A stretch of DNA of 64,000 bases from Parus major (GCF_001522545.3 NC_031769.1:68069144-68133143), one strand, 5' to 3'. Shown: positions 23,902 to 39,310, counted from the first letter of the stretch. The notes: generated from the sequence alone by a model not told the origin. Translations and numbers: made by a program.

Positions 23902-26900
23902 TGTATCACACCTTTATGGTGCCTCTGGGGTCTGCCCAAAACATTTGTCTGCAGCTCTGCTTAGGGTCAGAAAAGGAAACAGCTTCATACAGTGCTGGAG
24001 CATACAGCAAGAAAAGTCTGGCACTGAACTTCATGAGGTAGGACTAGGGAATTTACTGCTCCAAAGGGCTCTCTGCACACAACTACTCTACGACCTGTTA
24101 ATTAATTATGAATTCTGACTTCCTTTACTCTAATGACTCTGGTAAATAAGTACCCTGGAGCATCCCAGGGATAAATAATGAGAGCAAGCCCCTGAAGCAA
24201 ACTACAGAGAGAAATCCCAACACAGTTCAGTGATCAATCTGCAGTTGTCTGGTACTGGTCTTTTAGATATACTGACACCTTTTCTGTAATCATTTATGTG
24301 ACCACCTTTGCAGAAAAATAAATGTTAATTGACCTGTATATCCTTCCATAGAAAATATCTTTGAAGATGAAAATTATAACAGAAGGCACTATCAATACTC
24401 TGGGGGTGAAATTTCTCATACTGTGGAACTCTGCAGATCTCCTTGATGTGGAAAAGCATTTCCACAGGAAACATTGTGTAACTGCAAGTTGCATGGTGCA
24501 GCATGCAACATTTATCCAGGTCAAGAACAACTAACTCATACATGGCATCCCAAGGTTAATGAGTTTCTTTGGATGAATAAGAACTGCACAGCACATAAAA
24601 AAGCCACCAAAATCAGCATCTGTCTGCTTAACAGCCAAAGTTCAAAGCACTTCACCACCAAAGTACACAGTGTTCTTTCACTGAGGGTTGGTCTCCACTA
24701 TCATCTCCTGCTGTCAAGATAACACATCAAGAGTCTCACCTTTGCTTAGCTGTCCCCAATTAACTACACCAAAAACAAAACAAACCTCAAAACCCAGAGT
24801 TTCTTAAGGCTGAAAAATACTGTGTGATAAATTGCCCATTAATAGTCTAAAACTCTATTTCCAGGAAGCCTGTTAAAAGGAAAATTCCTGACTTTCTGAG
24901 GCTAAAGCAGAGGTGTCATAACTCTGAAACAGAGCAATGAAAGAAGTACTGTCTCCAGGTGCAGCAGGAGCTATACCTCATTTCATCTGCTGGGTAGACT
25001 GGTTAAAATCTTTGGTTTCAATCCAAAACTTTCTGGCAGCTAGCATCCTGTATTAAAATTTATAAAATACAAAAGGCCTTTTCTTAAAAAAAAAGTTAAT
25101 TCAGGATGGATAGGCTGAAAAGACTTGAAAGGGACACTCATCAGAAGTGGTTATATGGAAAACTGGATGTAAGTAACACCTTTTGCTCCATCAGAACATA
25201 CTAAAAATACAGCAAAAGCAATTTCAGTGAGAAAGGAAAACTGTACTGATTAAAAGATCCTTAAAAGAGCTGTGGAGAAGAGCCCCAGAGCTGCCTGTCC
25301 TGTTGGGAGGTACAAGTTTTACAAAGTATGTACTATCCTCTCCAGAAGAAACACATTGACAGTTCAGCTTTCTCGAACTGCAAAACTTACCTACTGTCCA
25401 GTAAAAAATAGCAGAGCTCTGGTCAGAAACAGTGGACATCCTCTGTGCTGACTTCCCACTCAACAGGCAGAGCAGACAAGACCCATGTGTGCCTTGGGCT
25501 GTCTCTCTATGATCAGCTGGCTTTACAAACTAACCCTTACATCTTCTGATTCCTTCAGAATTAACCCATATTCTCTGCTATGAGGATGCTCCAAAAGATA
25601 ACACCACCAGGCTAGTGAAGATCCCTGTGTGGCAAAGAGGGTAATGTAGTGTTCTTCTGATGAATGACTACTGATTCGTTTTCACTCATGGTGGTTTGTT
25701 CCCTGCTGCCTTCTACTCTGAGACCGGCTATGGCAGTGCAGAAGTGGGAAGGAAATGTTATGGATTTTTTGTTCCTTTAGAATAACAGTAAACACTACTC
25801 ACAGCTACTATTAGCCCAGTTCTGTATTATACACTTATTGAACCAAAAAACAGGAATTCAGTCATTCTGTAAGCAAGCCAGGACTCTGGTTATTTATCCA
25901 GGCAGACTCCACCGAAGCAAACACTTTTTTACTAGTATGACTGCAACCAGAGTTGGAATTAAACAGACTTTAACTAAGAAAATCAGCATAAAAAGCTGAA
26001 TGCAGAAAATGCTTTGACTCATCTCTTAAAAGTCTAGCATCAGAAAAAGTGAAATAAATGGTACATTCACACTAGGCATGGATGTCAGAATCCAGAACTG
26101 TGTAGAAGAAAAAAGGAAAAGCACCATAAGATGCACATAGTAGCAACAGTGCATTCATGAAAGGGGCGATTTGAGCTTATTTTATTTGTAGAGTTGGCTA
26201 ATTCTGGTGAATGTCGATATTTTAACAGATTGTAACCTGAGCCTAGCAAGTTTCCATAGCATTACTTTATGCTTTAGGGATGAAGAATTCAAAGGAAGGG
26301 TGTTACCTAAAATTTAACTTCTAAGCTATACTAAAAAGCCCTACAATCCAGGAAGCTAAGTATTCAAGTACCTCTCCCCTTTGATCCATTTGTTTTATGC
26401 CAATAGAAATTGCCCATTCTGCTCAATTTCATGACAGAATTAATGGACATGAGGTAAGTAAAGGTCACAGAAATCTTTTTCCTTGTCCTCCTGTCCTGCC
26501 CAGGGTGAGTATGTTAGTACCATTTTGCACAAGTGGATATTTTCAGCAACAGAAATGCCTTTTAGCTACATGTCTTCTTCCTTAACTGTTTTCACCCCTA
26601 AAGTGTTCACTGCAAATTGAAACATGACAAGTTCTCAGCCTTACAGCTGAACTTTGAAAGCCATCACAGTCATCACCTATTTTTGTCTCCTTTAAACCCC
26701 ACATATTTCAACTAAATGACCATTCCAGATGCTCTGACACCTGGCTGCAAAGATTAGCCACATCCACTGCCCAACCAAGACACTCAGCAAATTAAGAATA
26801 TCAACAGCTGTTACAGAGATCCAGCATGTCACTTCTTCAATTTTGCATTACCTGGTGAGTTCTAAAAGGTTCTCTGGTAGCTGGTAGGACACTGATATAA

Positions 26901-28007
26901 AAACCAAGCTGAGATTCACCAAATATCTTCTATAATAAAGCTTTTTCATTTTCATTTGCTGGGTTTTGTTCAGCTTGAAAACTTCCAAAGATGAACATCA
27001 GTCTTGGCCTTATTGTTGTGAGCAATTTCAAATTAAATTATTTCCAAGAGAAAAAGAAATTTAAAAAATGTTTTGTGTGTACTAAATATATTCTGATGAT
27101 CATTTACACAAAATCTGGGGAGAGAACTCACACTGCCAAGTATTTGCCTTTGCTAACAGAGAAGGACTTTCCTGGCAGATGAAGGGAGTTTGAGAAAGGT
27201 TTACTTTGCAGATGCTTTTTTCACGTTCAAGAACCCACAGTGGCCCTGGAAAATGCATCCCTGAACACTGATATATTTTTTTCTCATGCTTTCACTTCTG
27301 TCTATGACCCTTCAGGCATTCTAGAGTAAGTAAAGAACCTGTTTTAATGGAGCGGAGGGAGTATCACAAGGAAGGATGAATAAATAAATGATAAATAAGA
27401 AGAAACAAAAGTTATGAAAGTCAAGCTGTTGTAAACATGCTTCTGTTTACCACCCAGGAAAGTCCCAAAAACTTGTATGTATGCATCCAGATGTTAAGAC
27501 AGTCTGTAAGAATTGGGGGAGAAACTGAGGCTGCAAATTTGCCATTTTTCAACTTCAAGTGCTTCTATTGGGAAGCAGTGTTCCTTAAGGCAGGCCAGAA
27601 ATAAAATAAAAGTTGTGTCATTCAGGAAAGAAGAGATAAGGTGTTATTTCATGGAAATGCTGCAGGAAAACTGTTTTCAGTGGTCAGTTTGGGCATCTAA
27701 TGAGCACTATGACCCAAAGCACACAAGAGTTGGATCACAGTGCCCACAATTGAAACACTATTTCCCCACCTTAATGCACAGGTTAAGTAAAATCATGTAA
27801 GATTTAAAGCACTTGGCCTTTGGGCTAACTAGCTAAGCAAAAACAGTGCTTCCTTTGGCCAGCTGTAGCTTTTCCAAAACAGAAGATTCTTTTCACAGAA
27901 ATTTTATCAACATGTAACTCTGGATAAGTCTGCAATTTGAGTAAATAACAAAGTACACCAGTGTTACAGAGGTTGGCTAATTAAAGAGAGAATGGTATTA
28001 TTCATTT

Positions 28008-28029
28008 ATTAATATTCCTGAATATTAAT
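28008..28029. repeat. 22-bp palindrome with 10-bp perfect arms
   Basis: ATTAATATTC and GAATATTAAT are exact reverse complements separated by CT. The arms contain homeodomain-like TAAT cores on both strands. Function is unknown. Confidence 0.9.
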
Positions 28030-31000
28030 GTGTTTCAGCCTGTAAATACTGAGGAAATGCTGCTCTTTTCTTTTTAGGAAAAATATTTTATTAGTTCTAT
28101 GCTGTCTGCTGAGAAGCCTCACCCTCCTACCATATTGTATCACTTCCACACCTGAAGTCCTACCTCTTAAATCCCTGATTTCATGCAACTATCAGAGTTT
28201 AGTCTTTCTTTTTTCTTCCAGAAAGTCTGATGCACTCTTTAATTATACTTTAAAGAACTTAGTAGTCAGGATTATTAAGCTGGAGTCCAAAACTAAAGCT
28301 TTGTGTTAACAGAATGGCTTAAGATAGATCACAAGTGCCGAAGGCCAGATATTTTCTCTCAGTGTCTGCAGAAGAACCAAACCAATGAACTCAGTCTACT
28401 GAAGCTCAGCAGTTGTTATCACTTCTTTTCCAAAATGCAAACATTGTGCTTGCCTGTTGTCATCTGCTTCAAATTAAAACTCTGTTGCAGTGCACACCTG
28501 CAGGCCACCAAAAGGGAGGCTTTAAGCCTTTGCTTGGTCCTTGCTGTGGGATTCAGCATTAGTTTTATGAGGATAATTTAAGCTACAGACACCAGAACTG
28601 AAGCATGAACCATTTAAGGGGACCCATCTGTGCAGGTGGCCAGAACAGGTGCAAGGTAACCTTTGCTGACAGTAGTCATGTTTCAGTGTTTCACCATCTG
28701 ATGTCATTAGGTGCATCCAGAAGCATTTCTGACTGCTTTTTGAAAAGCCTTTGGGGAGAAGCTGTGCCTGCTGTACATACTTACTTATATGAGCTTCTGA
28801 ACTCTAAAGCCTTCTGGAGTGCTCTGGTGAAAGCAACTGTGCTGCTGTGTGATAGGAGTGGGAACTCTTCAGAAGCTGAAGAAAAGAGCATTCTAAACAA
28901 TTCATGCAGGATGCCAGCCATGTGTGCTGGTAAACAGTAAACAGCTTCTCAGTGAGGCAGGTGTTCAGAGCAGTGCTCTCCTAGAAACTTGTCCAGCAAA
29001 AAGAAAGACAGGTGAGGAGTTTGTACTCTTGTTTTTCCCCACTCGTTCCATGTAATCAGCCCAATCACTATCTGGATTTCTTATCCTATCTGAGAACACA
29101 AAAGGGGGTGATGATGTTTAGACAGCGTGGTTCTCTTGCACCTGTAACTTCCCCACTTCTGCATAAGAGGGGCTATAGGCTTTCTAAATTTGAATGGTTA
29201 AAATGTAAAGAAACATCAACCAGAAAAGTTAGGGCTCTTGCTGCATTGCACAGTTGACCACGGTGAACATCCTGTGTTATGCAGGAGTGTTAATATTTAA
29301 TAAACCTCACAAATTGGAAACTCTGACTTGAAAATACAGCAGGAGTAGGAAACATTACACCAATGCAATACAAGAAAACTAACATTTCCTAGGAACCAAG
29401 CCTTTTGCATTTACTGAAGTGTTTCATGCTAAATTGTTACATATTTTTGTATTGAAAAAAAAGGAAACATAAGATTGTTTAGAATAGGTTTGTTGTATTT
29501 ATGTTAATGAAAGATCATATCTGGATTCCTGAGTGTCTAGTGACTGCTTCTGGGACAGGGAAACACGAGAAGAGCAGTCATGTTATGAAACAAACTCTCC
29601 TCTTACCTCAAAGTCACTTTCCTCTCTTCCCCTGACCTATCCTCATCTGTTCCCTGCTTCTATTTACAGAACTCCATTAATGCTACACACTCTAAATTGA
29701 TCACAAGTTTTTGGGTTCCATACAGAAACCCCCTGGCCAATTTCCATGGCCTCTACACCATGGAAGGGCAGACTGAAAGATAAAAATGGTCCCTTCTTAT
29801 TTCATGCAACAGAGGAAAGCCTATGTTATAGGCCTTTTTACCTTTTGAACTCTATAATATTCTTGGGATCACAGATACAAGTAGCATCCTCTTTCTCTCT
29901 CCTATTTGAAGGAAAAGCAGAGATAAAGTCCTACTGATACCCCTGCCTGCCTTTCCTCTTCTTCTCAGCAAGATAACCAGCTATTACACCGGTTAAAGCT
30001 GAATATAAACACAAGGAAAATGAAGTTATAGACCCTCTAGACCCCATAATAAATAAAACTCTAGTCATCTAAAAGATGTTTAGCCTAAAGCTGGCATTCT
30101 GTATAGTCAAGGAAGAAAAAAAGTGAGCAATGTCTACAGGGCAGTTCAACCCCAGATTATGATGGAGGACGAATGGAAAGAAGTGTCCTAGGTGGTATTT
30201 GCTCTCCTTCCTGACTAAAGGAGGAGACCTGCTACTGTTTCAAGGACTAGGGACAGAGAAGACTAGTCTCCCCCTTTTCCCTCACTACAACAAAGCTTAG
30301 AAAACATTCTGTCATCACAGAACCATGGCTTTCAGCATTGTTTAAGTTATGTCTGTCGCTGTCTTGGGCAAGTGCCAGCCTTGCAATCTTCTTTCTACTG
30401 CACTGTTGTGTTAAGCTCTAATGAGAAAGCACCAAGAAACAGAACTGTTTCATTTCATTCTGAGTTCTCATCTCAGAACATCAAATAGTGGGGGTTTGAT
30501 TTTGTGAAAGATGTGGCAGATGGTATTTTCATCATTATTTCTATCATGTAACTCATGCATGCTGCTTGGAAAAATGGCATCGGCAGGAATCATGGATTAA
30601 ATCTTGTCCTAAGGGTAGGAAATATATGGGAACTGATCAGAAACCAAAAATTATTTCAGCATTCTGCCTGTGCAACATAGATGAGCACTGCAAAAGGAAT
30701 TGTTCTTCTCAAAATTCCTGATTTTCACTCTTTGGAAAGGCAATTTTCACAAGCTGGAAAAAATCCACAGTCTTTGGAAAGGTGGGACAATTTCACAGAG
30801 CAATCTCACTTCACAGTTAGTCTATGTTGTTCAGTTATTTATTACTCTTCTTAGCTAGTTTAATGGTTTCATAAAATAGTTCATTCCTCTCTCATTTGCT
30901 CTTTTTCCCTTCCCTTTTTTAAAGAAATATACGATTTCTAGCTAATCCTTATGCGTTAATCTCAGTACTCACTGAAGGGTCATACATACACCATACACCC

Positions 31001-33189
31001 ATAAGAAGTACCATAGCTCCAGAAAATCATGGTTATTGTGACAAAATTAATAGGGAATGACTGCCTGACATTTCTAGTGCAAGAGGATAGAGACACTCAA
31101 AACAAGTACTGCACATCAGTTTCAAATCAGAAACAACAGAGTCTCACACTAATTACTTGTGGAGGAGTTTACTGACACAGGATATTGATGTGGTGGTGGA
31201 ATGAGGGCAGATAAAAAGGCATTGGACAAAATTATGAAGGACAGTTGCATCAGAGGCAATAGCAAGATTAACTTCTGGCCATGGTCTGATGTCTGACTGA
31301 AGCTCAGGTCTCCCTGGGTAAAAATCTCATGTTCTCCAATTTTAGATACTGCTACTAGTCACCTGAAGCTGGGATGCTAGCCAACCTCTAAATCAAAAAT
31401 ACTCACATGAAAACCCCTGCCCTATTGCTTGTAAGCCTTTCTTTCTGCCACTAGAACATAGTGCTTGCACCTGGAAACATTTGGAAGCCTTGCCATGACC
31501 TCACTCACCTTTCTGCTTCTGGGATTCAATTTTGTGACTGCTGCATTTTTTTTACCTAAATTTTTCATCTGGCACTATGGAAAATGAACTGTGATTACCC
31601 AGAGCACAAGCCTCTATTCCCTGACCAATTCATATGATCCAACATGAGAATTAAAAATAGTTGTCACTGGAGCTAACTAAAGAGTTTTGAAACAAAACAC
31701 TGGAATGTGTTGGAAAATGATGGCTCATGAAAACAGAAGACTGATCAACACATGATGCACTCTTTCAAGTAAAATTAACTAGGGAAGAAGGCAGAGCAAT
31801 ACTTGCAACCTTACTGGGATGAAGAATGTCTATTATTCATTTCAGTGCAGTTTTTCTTTTGCAGCCTTCTCTTCAAGGGTGTGAAATTATTACAATGAAA
31901 CTCAAAACCTTATGAAATAAGCCAGATTATATATTTCTTTGCAAACTAATTTCACCCAGCTTGCTTAGTCAAAGGCTTTTTCTATCTTCTGGAAACCCAC
32001 TGACTGAACTGAAATGTACTTACTGTGAAACAGAATCAACTAAACTTGACATAAAAAGACAATTTTCCATGAAGCTGAAGGAAACTAATCTTGGTTTTAG
32101 ATGCTAGTCTGTGTTGAACACAGCATAGCATTTAAGGCAGGGCATGAAGCTCTGACAACAGGTAGAAGTGCTGCAATCTGCACCTTTTTTTAATGTATAT
32201 TTCCTCTTTATTTTCTCTTCCTAACCCTGCATTACTACTTCCTGCTATTTTCCTTAAAAGACAGAATTTTCTAACATCAAGTTTCATCCACAGTATCTGC
32301 AGTGCACAGCAAAATTCTTCAATTCTTTGGTTCTGCTGTACTGGCTGTTTTGAGTTTACTTTCAGTGGTAAACATGCCACAATGGGTAACATCCCCATAT
32401 ATCAAGTAGCTGTAATCAGGCAGATCAGGTACCAGTAATTTTCCTAATAGAGACCCAGTGTCAGAGATCAGGCATGAAGGCTCAGATGTCTGCATTGCCA
32501 CCATCCAGAATCAAGTGACAGGGATCAGGACTAACTAACAGGAGTAAAGAGTCATGTGTGGCAGAGCAGGGAGCAGATCCCACCCCAGACCTCAGTGGGG
32601 AGGCTGTGTCTCCAAAGCTTCACCACTGGGGTCGGGGACTAATGCAGCAAAGGCAAAGCAGATTAAATGTTTGTCCTCCTAGGGGTACCCAATGCTTCTT
32701 TGCCAAACATTGATTTGTTCATGCAGGTGTGTCTCTGGACAGGCAGCACCTGCAGTTCTGTGTGTGCAGTTAATCTTTTCAGACACTACTAGTCATGCCT
32801 TTGGCTTGCTGTTCAATATATAAATACCTGTATGTCTTCTTAAGGAATACACCCTGAATGCATGCAATGACAGGGGAACATCCCAAACTTGCCCAGCAGT
32901 GCTCCTGAAGGAGCACTGAAGAGGCATGATTTCTTGAAAAGCTCCAATTTCAACCTCAAGGACCTGTCAGTGCCCTCTACTCCTCTTGAATATATTATCA
33001 GTATGCCCAGTGCTAAAAGATTAAGCCGAAACTGTAGTAGAACATGAAATAAAAATGAAAAATAGGAAGAGAAAAACAAAATAGGATTTTTTTTTAATAT
33101 TAAAAAAAATTAAAATATTTTCTCTTGTTTGTATCTTGTTTCAGGTTCAGATTTTTGAGATCAAGGGAAAATAACAGGAACTAAAGTCA

Positions 33190-33330
33190 GTCAGTACTTA
33201 CGTGCTGTGCATCCCCTAAGAAAGTTGTGTAATACCTTTCTGATTCAGTTTCTCCTTTTTTTCAGAGATAATAATAAAGAAATGTCATTCAGAGGATTCA
33301 TAATATGTTGAGAGCTTTGAGATTGGAAGG
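33190..33330 (+). repeat. MIR-like ancient SINE remnant
   Basis: The sequence follows the MIR core and 3' region in order: a degraded GCTGTG-type segment, then TGATTCAGTTTCTCC (consensus CCTCAGTTTCCTC), then AGAGATAATAATAAAG (consensus GGGATAATAATAGT), then AGAGGATTCATAATATGTTGAG. Diverged; approximate borders. Confidence 0.6.
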
Positions 33331-36300
33331 AAGTATACGTCCATGAAAATGCACAGACTGTTACTCTGAAAGCTCTCCACAGGAGCAGCTTAAACTGTTG
33401 TGGACATAATCAGTTCTGGAGTGGAGTGGATAACCATCACACCAACAGAAAGAATAATTATGCCTCTTTTGAGTAATGAGAGTTAAAGTAAGTAATCTCT
33501 TTTAACCATTTCACTTTCTGAAGAAGTGCTCATATGATTGCCTGCTGCTGTGGACACAAAGCCATGAGTAACAGACAAAGAGATGTGATTATTTGAAATC
33601 TCAAGACATGATTCTAACTTGAGTATCAAGGACCAGTCATGGCAGTCAGCCATCTGCACCTCTGAAATACATTATCACTGTGTTCATGAAGCTGTTCAGA
33701 AGCATTTTGTGCAAATCTATTGAATCTTGTAACCTGGGTGTTAGGACATGACAGAACACCCACTGGCAGCACACTCCCTGCCTCTAACTCCATGCACAGC
33801 CAACACTTAGGCTCTCAAAGTAAGAAGAAACATTCAAAGAATCATTGACTTCACCCATGTGTTAATACTAAATATGTGAAGGTTAAGTAGGGAGATCCTG
33901 GTAGGCTCTAAATCCACACAATTTCAGCACACATTCACCTGTTTGAACACACTAATCCAAATCAAGGAAAAACTTTTCTGAGCAGGGGCATTACACGCAA
34001 GAAACAATTTACATGACCCTTGAAAACCCTACTCCACTGTGAGGTACAATAATTTACATGTCCCAAACAAAGACTTAGAGGTGTGCTTTAATATGAATAA
34101 ACAATGCAATTTGTTTCTTGGGGTTTCAGAACACATCAGAAACTGCAGAGACAGAGATAAACCTGATAGCAAAGTAAAAGTTTCAAGAGCTCCATTAGTT
34201 TTGAAATCCCTCTCATGGCACTGTGAGTGAGTCTGCCTAAGTTCAGGACAGACTATTTGAGTACAATTGTTTTAAAATTTAGGGTTGTTTTTTTTTTAAT
34301 ACTTAAAAAAATGATCTGATGCAACAACATACAAAGAAGAAAGAATGAAAAAATAATTTAAAAAATAAATTAATCTAATCCCTCTTTCTTCTCTCCCCAC
34401 CTCACCTCCCCAAACTAAGGGCAAATATAATTGTCATTTGAAACATGAAACCCTGCAAATGCCTTTACATTGCAAAGAGCTTCAGTGGCTTGAATCCCAG
34501 CTTTCTTTCATCCAAGGTGGGATAAATACAAGATTCTAAGGAAGGCATCAGAAATTATGTTTACAGTGATATCGTTTATTCCTTATCTGGAAGCACAAAT
34601 CTTGTTTCTGCCCTGCTTCATCTTGAGCTGAGAAGTAACATTGGTGCATGTAAGTAGCTCTACCCTTTTTTATTAACTAATACACAAAGGCACAGATCTG
34701 CAGTTTTTAAGATAGGATGGGCAGCTTATAGTCATGTATTCTAATTAGTTTACACTAGTTCCTAAAGATTATCTTGTGATTCTCCAGAATCACCCAGAAA
34801 GAAATTCATTGTCAAGATGCCTACCACTGCTGAACCAAAAAAGGAAACACCAATGTCCTCAGGAAGCACTTCTGGAAAGCACTGGCACAAGTAGGTTCAT
34901 GGAGAATATCCAAAACTATGGTTTGAAGCTATGACACATTTTCATAGTGCTCAGTATTAAGTCCTTGGCATATGAGCCATCTGTAAATCCCATCTATTAT
35001 TAGCAGATAGAAAGAATTGTGATGGGAGCCATTTAAGGAGCAGAAACAATTGGAGAGAGGTGGACTCGTTATAGTTAACATTCATATTGCTGAACATCAC
35101 AATTAGAAAGTCTCATAAGTCCACAGGACTCATTTCATCTACAGGTATTTCAGTTCCCAGTTAGCTTTGATGTAGATTATTTATAAGCCAGAAGAGCAGA
35201 GCCAGCTACAGCCACTGCACCGCTACATTTCATGTCATAGGTCTGAACCTTTGTCACTACAACACCTGCTGTTCTGCTGACAACTACAGTCTTCTAGCTT
35301 TTCAAGCTGCTCTGACACCATCAGCATCTATTCAGCAGTCTATGGTCTCTCAGAATGGCATGAAACCTGATGTCTCTGTTCCACTGCCCAGAGATTACCA
35401 GTGAAACCTTACAGGGAGAGCAGCACATGCCTGCCGCAGCAGAAACATCCATAGTTATGTCTATCATCAATTCTTCACCTCAACTCCAATCTGAGCCTTG
35501 CTTTTTTGCCAGCCTGGACAATGAGATGAATGGACTATTTTTATACACATTTACTCCACAGCTATGAGAAATATCCATTTGAATTCTAGTCATTTACAGG
35601 GTTCATGAGGAGCAGGCTACAGGGAGATTCCCAGGAAGCTAGGAAGAACCTTGCCAGCATGACACCCAACCTCCTTCCCTACAGGATTTTAATATTCCCA
35701 TTTACAAGCAGAGTTGCCCCGTTGGAGCCCAGAGTAAGGAGTGCAGAAATGTGGTTGACACACACTTTACTTTTACGATGACCACAGGATCTTTTGCTGT
35801 CAGTCTCTGGGGTTGTGGCAAAGGTAGAGTAAACCTCTGTAAAGGAAATACAACAGCACCAAACTGATCTGTTTGGGAAGGATTTAGAGAAGAGCCAGCT
35901 CAAACACAGCTTGTAGTAGAAAATGTTGTGCTCTTTCAGTGAGCTGTTCTGCTGTGTTGTTTAATTGCTCAGTTTGTATTCCAAATTCTAGCCTATCCAG
36001 AGGAAGACAAGGCACTCCAGCAAGCCCTCAAATATCATCTCCATCCAGAAGTCCAAAGAATGTCCATGAGAATGAAAGAACCATAATAATCAGAAAAACT
36101 TAGTTCAGGAAATCAGCAAACAAGACTGCAAATTCTGAAACCTGATCTTCATGCCTGTTTCGGTTTTATTCTGTTTATCTAGATATTCCCTGGAAAAGGC
36201 AACTCCCAGTATAACCATATTGGCAACTCAGAATATGTCCACTCAAGTAATGCACATGTGGATTTGCATTCACAGCAGCTGTCTTAGGCCTGGTGATTTC

Positions 36301-39282
36301 TGATCCCTAGTATGTCTAGCACAGAGCACATTTACTTGGTATATGACGTGCTAAAAGAATGGAAATTATCCAGGAAAGGCAAGTGATTCCTGTGTCATAT
36401 TAACCCCCAAACATTTCCTCCCCACTCCTGTAAAACCACAAATGACCTGACATCTAGACTGCTCTTTGTAGAGTCCAGCTCCATTTTCATCCCTGAAGAT
36501 AATTATCTGTTTACTACAGGGAAAGATCAGTAATGCTGAGAAATGGAAATAAAGAATGCAGGTTATTCTGTGCTGCCCATAGTACAGAAGCCAGTGTAGG
36601 CAAAGACAAATATTTCTCTATTAAAATTGCTATTAGGGACTCTAAAGCAAAAAGGTACATTCTGCCTCGAAGAATATGGAAATATTTTCCCTTCACTCTC
36701 AACAGCACATTCCAGCATCTCAATTCCAAAAGTCTACTCTTTCATGCTGTTTGTGGGGTCTAGGATTTTCAGATGGCTAAACCTTTGCAGAATCTACTCT
36801 CAGCACAGACCACTGAAGAAACCATCTTATGTGAAATGGAAGAAGTCCTCAATGAACAGCATATGTTATTATATGGAAAAGACATAAAGGAAGATGTAGA
36901 AGAAGCTTTAAAGAAATTATAAGCATTGAGGAGACTATAAAAAAATCAAGATTTCTGTGGGAAAGAGGAACAGAACAGATCTCATGCCATTATATGAGGA
37001 GACATCTAACTAAGCAAAGTTTCACAGCTCATATGCAATATGGCTCCAGTAGGACCATTGTCAACTATCATCAACCCAAAAAGTAGAAAGATTCTGAAAC
37101 AAGAAAGAGCAGAAAGAAGAAAAATCCAAGGTTATTTTTTTAAAAGCAGCAATAGAAACACAGCACAAAACATGATAAATCAGAATGTATTGTGCTGTAT
37201 AAGAAGTGAAGCTGCATCACCTAAACCCTCTGAAGAATTACTTTCAGACAAAATTGGGTATTAGCTCTGTTCTGCTTCCACAAGAGGGTTTTCACCACTG
37301 GAGGTCACTGTGAACTGTAGTTGCTCTTTATCAGCCTCCCAAAAGAAAACAAAAAAGATATTGCAGGCATGTTACCTAGGATGCAGGACCTGAGGGGAGA
37401 CAGAAACGAAATGAAAAACAACCATAGCTAATTGGTGAGGACTTGTCTTTTCTGGAGACAAACTCAGTCTTGTTTCAATTCATTCCAAGCAGAGAAACTG
37501 GCAGACTGCTGAGAGTTTAGACGTGCCTGCCTAGACACAAGAGCCTCATTTTGCATGTCAGCTTGCCTCTCTTACTGGTCTTGCAGACACTCCCTGAACA
37601 CCACTAAGCTAACAACAGCTATGGTGATAGGGACACAATGGGAGACCTATTATTGCAACTCATGAAAGCCCTGAGGTTTTTTCAGAAAACAAGGGTAGGA
37701 ATACCTGCATTAGGATCTGTTAAAAAAAAACCAAAACAAAGGTTGGCAACAGTTCCTAATAAAAACAAAAGCCTCTAGGTCTGAAGGTTTACATCCTATG
37801 TAACCCACAAATCACAGATCATCTGAATGCAATTTTCTTCTCTCACTTAATTTCATTCAGAGAACCATTACTGAAACAATCTTTAAAACGTTTTCTAACC
37901 CACTACATTCAATCAGATAGCAGTGCATACATACAGTGTATTCATTGCTGATTTTAAACTGATGCTCAGACAGCGAAGGGATGTTTGTCTGAGTTCCAGT
38001 CTCCAATACTATACGAGTCCTACTGATGTGAATATCAGAAGGAGCAGCCAATGCTCACAAAACAGAGATGGTGGGCCACTTTCAGGGGAAATAACTATGA
38101 GAGTACTGGAAAAGAATAAAGACAGATGAGCTCAGCTAAGCCCAATGTATTAAAAAAATTAGCAGCTTCATAAACCAAAGAATTTACATTTCAGGTACAC
38201 ATCTGAAACTCCCACTTGAGCACAATTCTGACAATGAATCAGTGACAGCTGGGCAAGTTTCATGTGAAATACACCATTTTATACACAGAAGTTATGTTTT
38301 TTGATATGGAAGAGGAATCATCCCAATGTAGGTTTCTGTATTTTCTGGTCAGTGAAATACAGCAGACCAATTCTTGGCTTGTGTCAACCAGAACAACATC
38401 AAAGGAGTTTGGCCTTGTTTGACTCAAATTGAGAACTTCTGTAAAAGAGAAGTAATATAAGTGCCTGAAAAATTGAAAATAATTTGAAAAGGGACCAGAT
38501 TTTCTTCACTCCTCTGATTTATCTTTTACTTTTCTCTTTATCCCTATGCACCTTAACCTATTTCAAGGAATCAGCAATTGAAGGCCTATCGTACAATCCA
38601 TGGTACAGCAAAATCCTAACAAAGACCGAACACTGCAAAAAGAAGATTGAACAAAAAACCCTCTGATGTGAAAAGCATCAGCCTTTTCAAGCACAGGCTA
38701 GCTACAAAAAACAAGTTCACTGAACAATAATGATATTGCTTTGTTGTGTCATTCTTCTTTCATTTACCTTTACATACAGAATGCAAGCTCCTTGAACATG
38801 CAGCTTTCCACTGGATGTACGCTCAGACAACCTCAGTGTAAATGAATACATGATGCCCAACAACCCTGATGTAACAAAGCATTTCAGCACATGTTTAATT
38901 TCAAGTATGTGAAGAGACTCACTGTAAATAATGTGTAATCTGAGACCACCCACTTGGTGAAGCATCTCTGGCCATATCCTTTAGCATGTCATTTTGGCTT
39001 ACTGGAAGGTAGAAAAATCACATATCCCATCTTTCCACTGGAACAAACAGTACTTGCTTATTTGCAATTACAGTTGACAAACAGAGAGCAGGACATTAAA
39101 TGTCTTACATAATTCAGAAAGCTATGCTTTAATTTCAGTTAGTTCTTTCTAATACCAAAGGAATATTTTGAGGTACATGAAGTACCACAAAGGCCAAACA
39201 AAGCATGCTTTGAAAAATTGAGAAAAAAAATAAACCAGGACAGATATTGAACAATGGATAAACAGATGCTCCAAAGCAATGA

Positions 39283-39310
39283 TTTTTTTTTTGGGGGGGG
39301 GGGGGGGGGG
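39283..39310. repeat. T10-G18 homopolymer junction
   Basis: Ten T (39283-39292) run directly into eighteen G (39293-39310). On the minus strand this is C18A10. An 18-base G run can form intermolecular or intramolecular G-quadruplexes and is prone to sequencing and length error. Confidence 0.95.
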
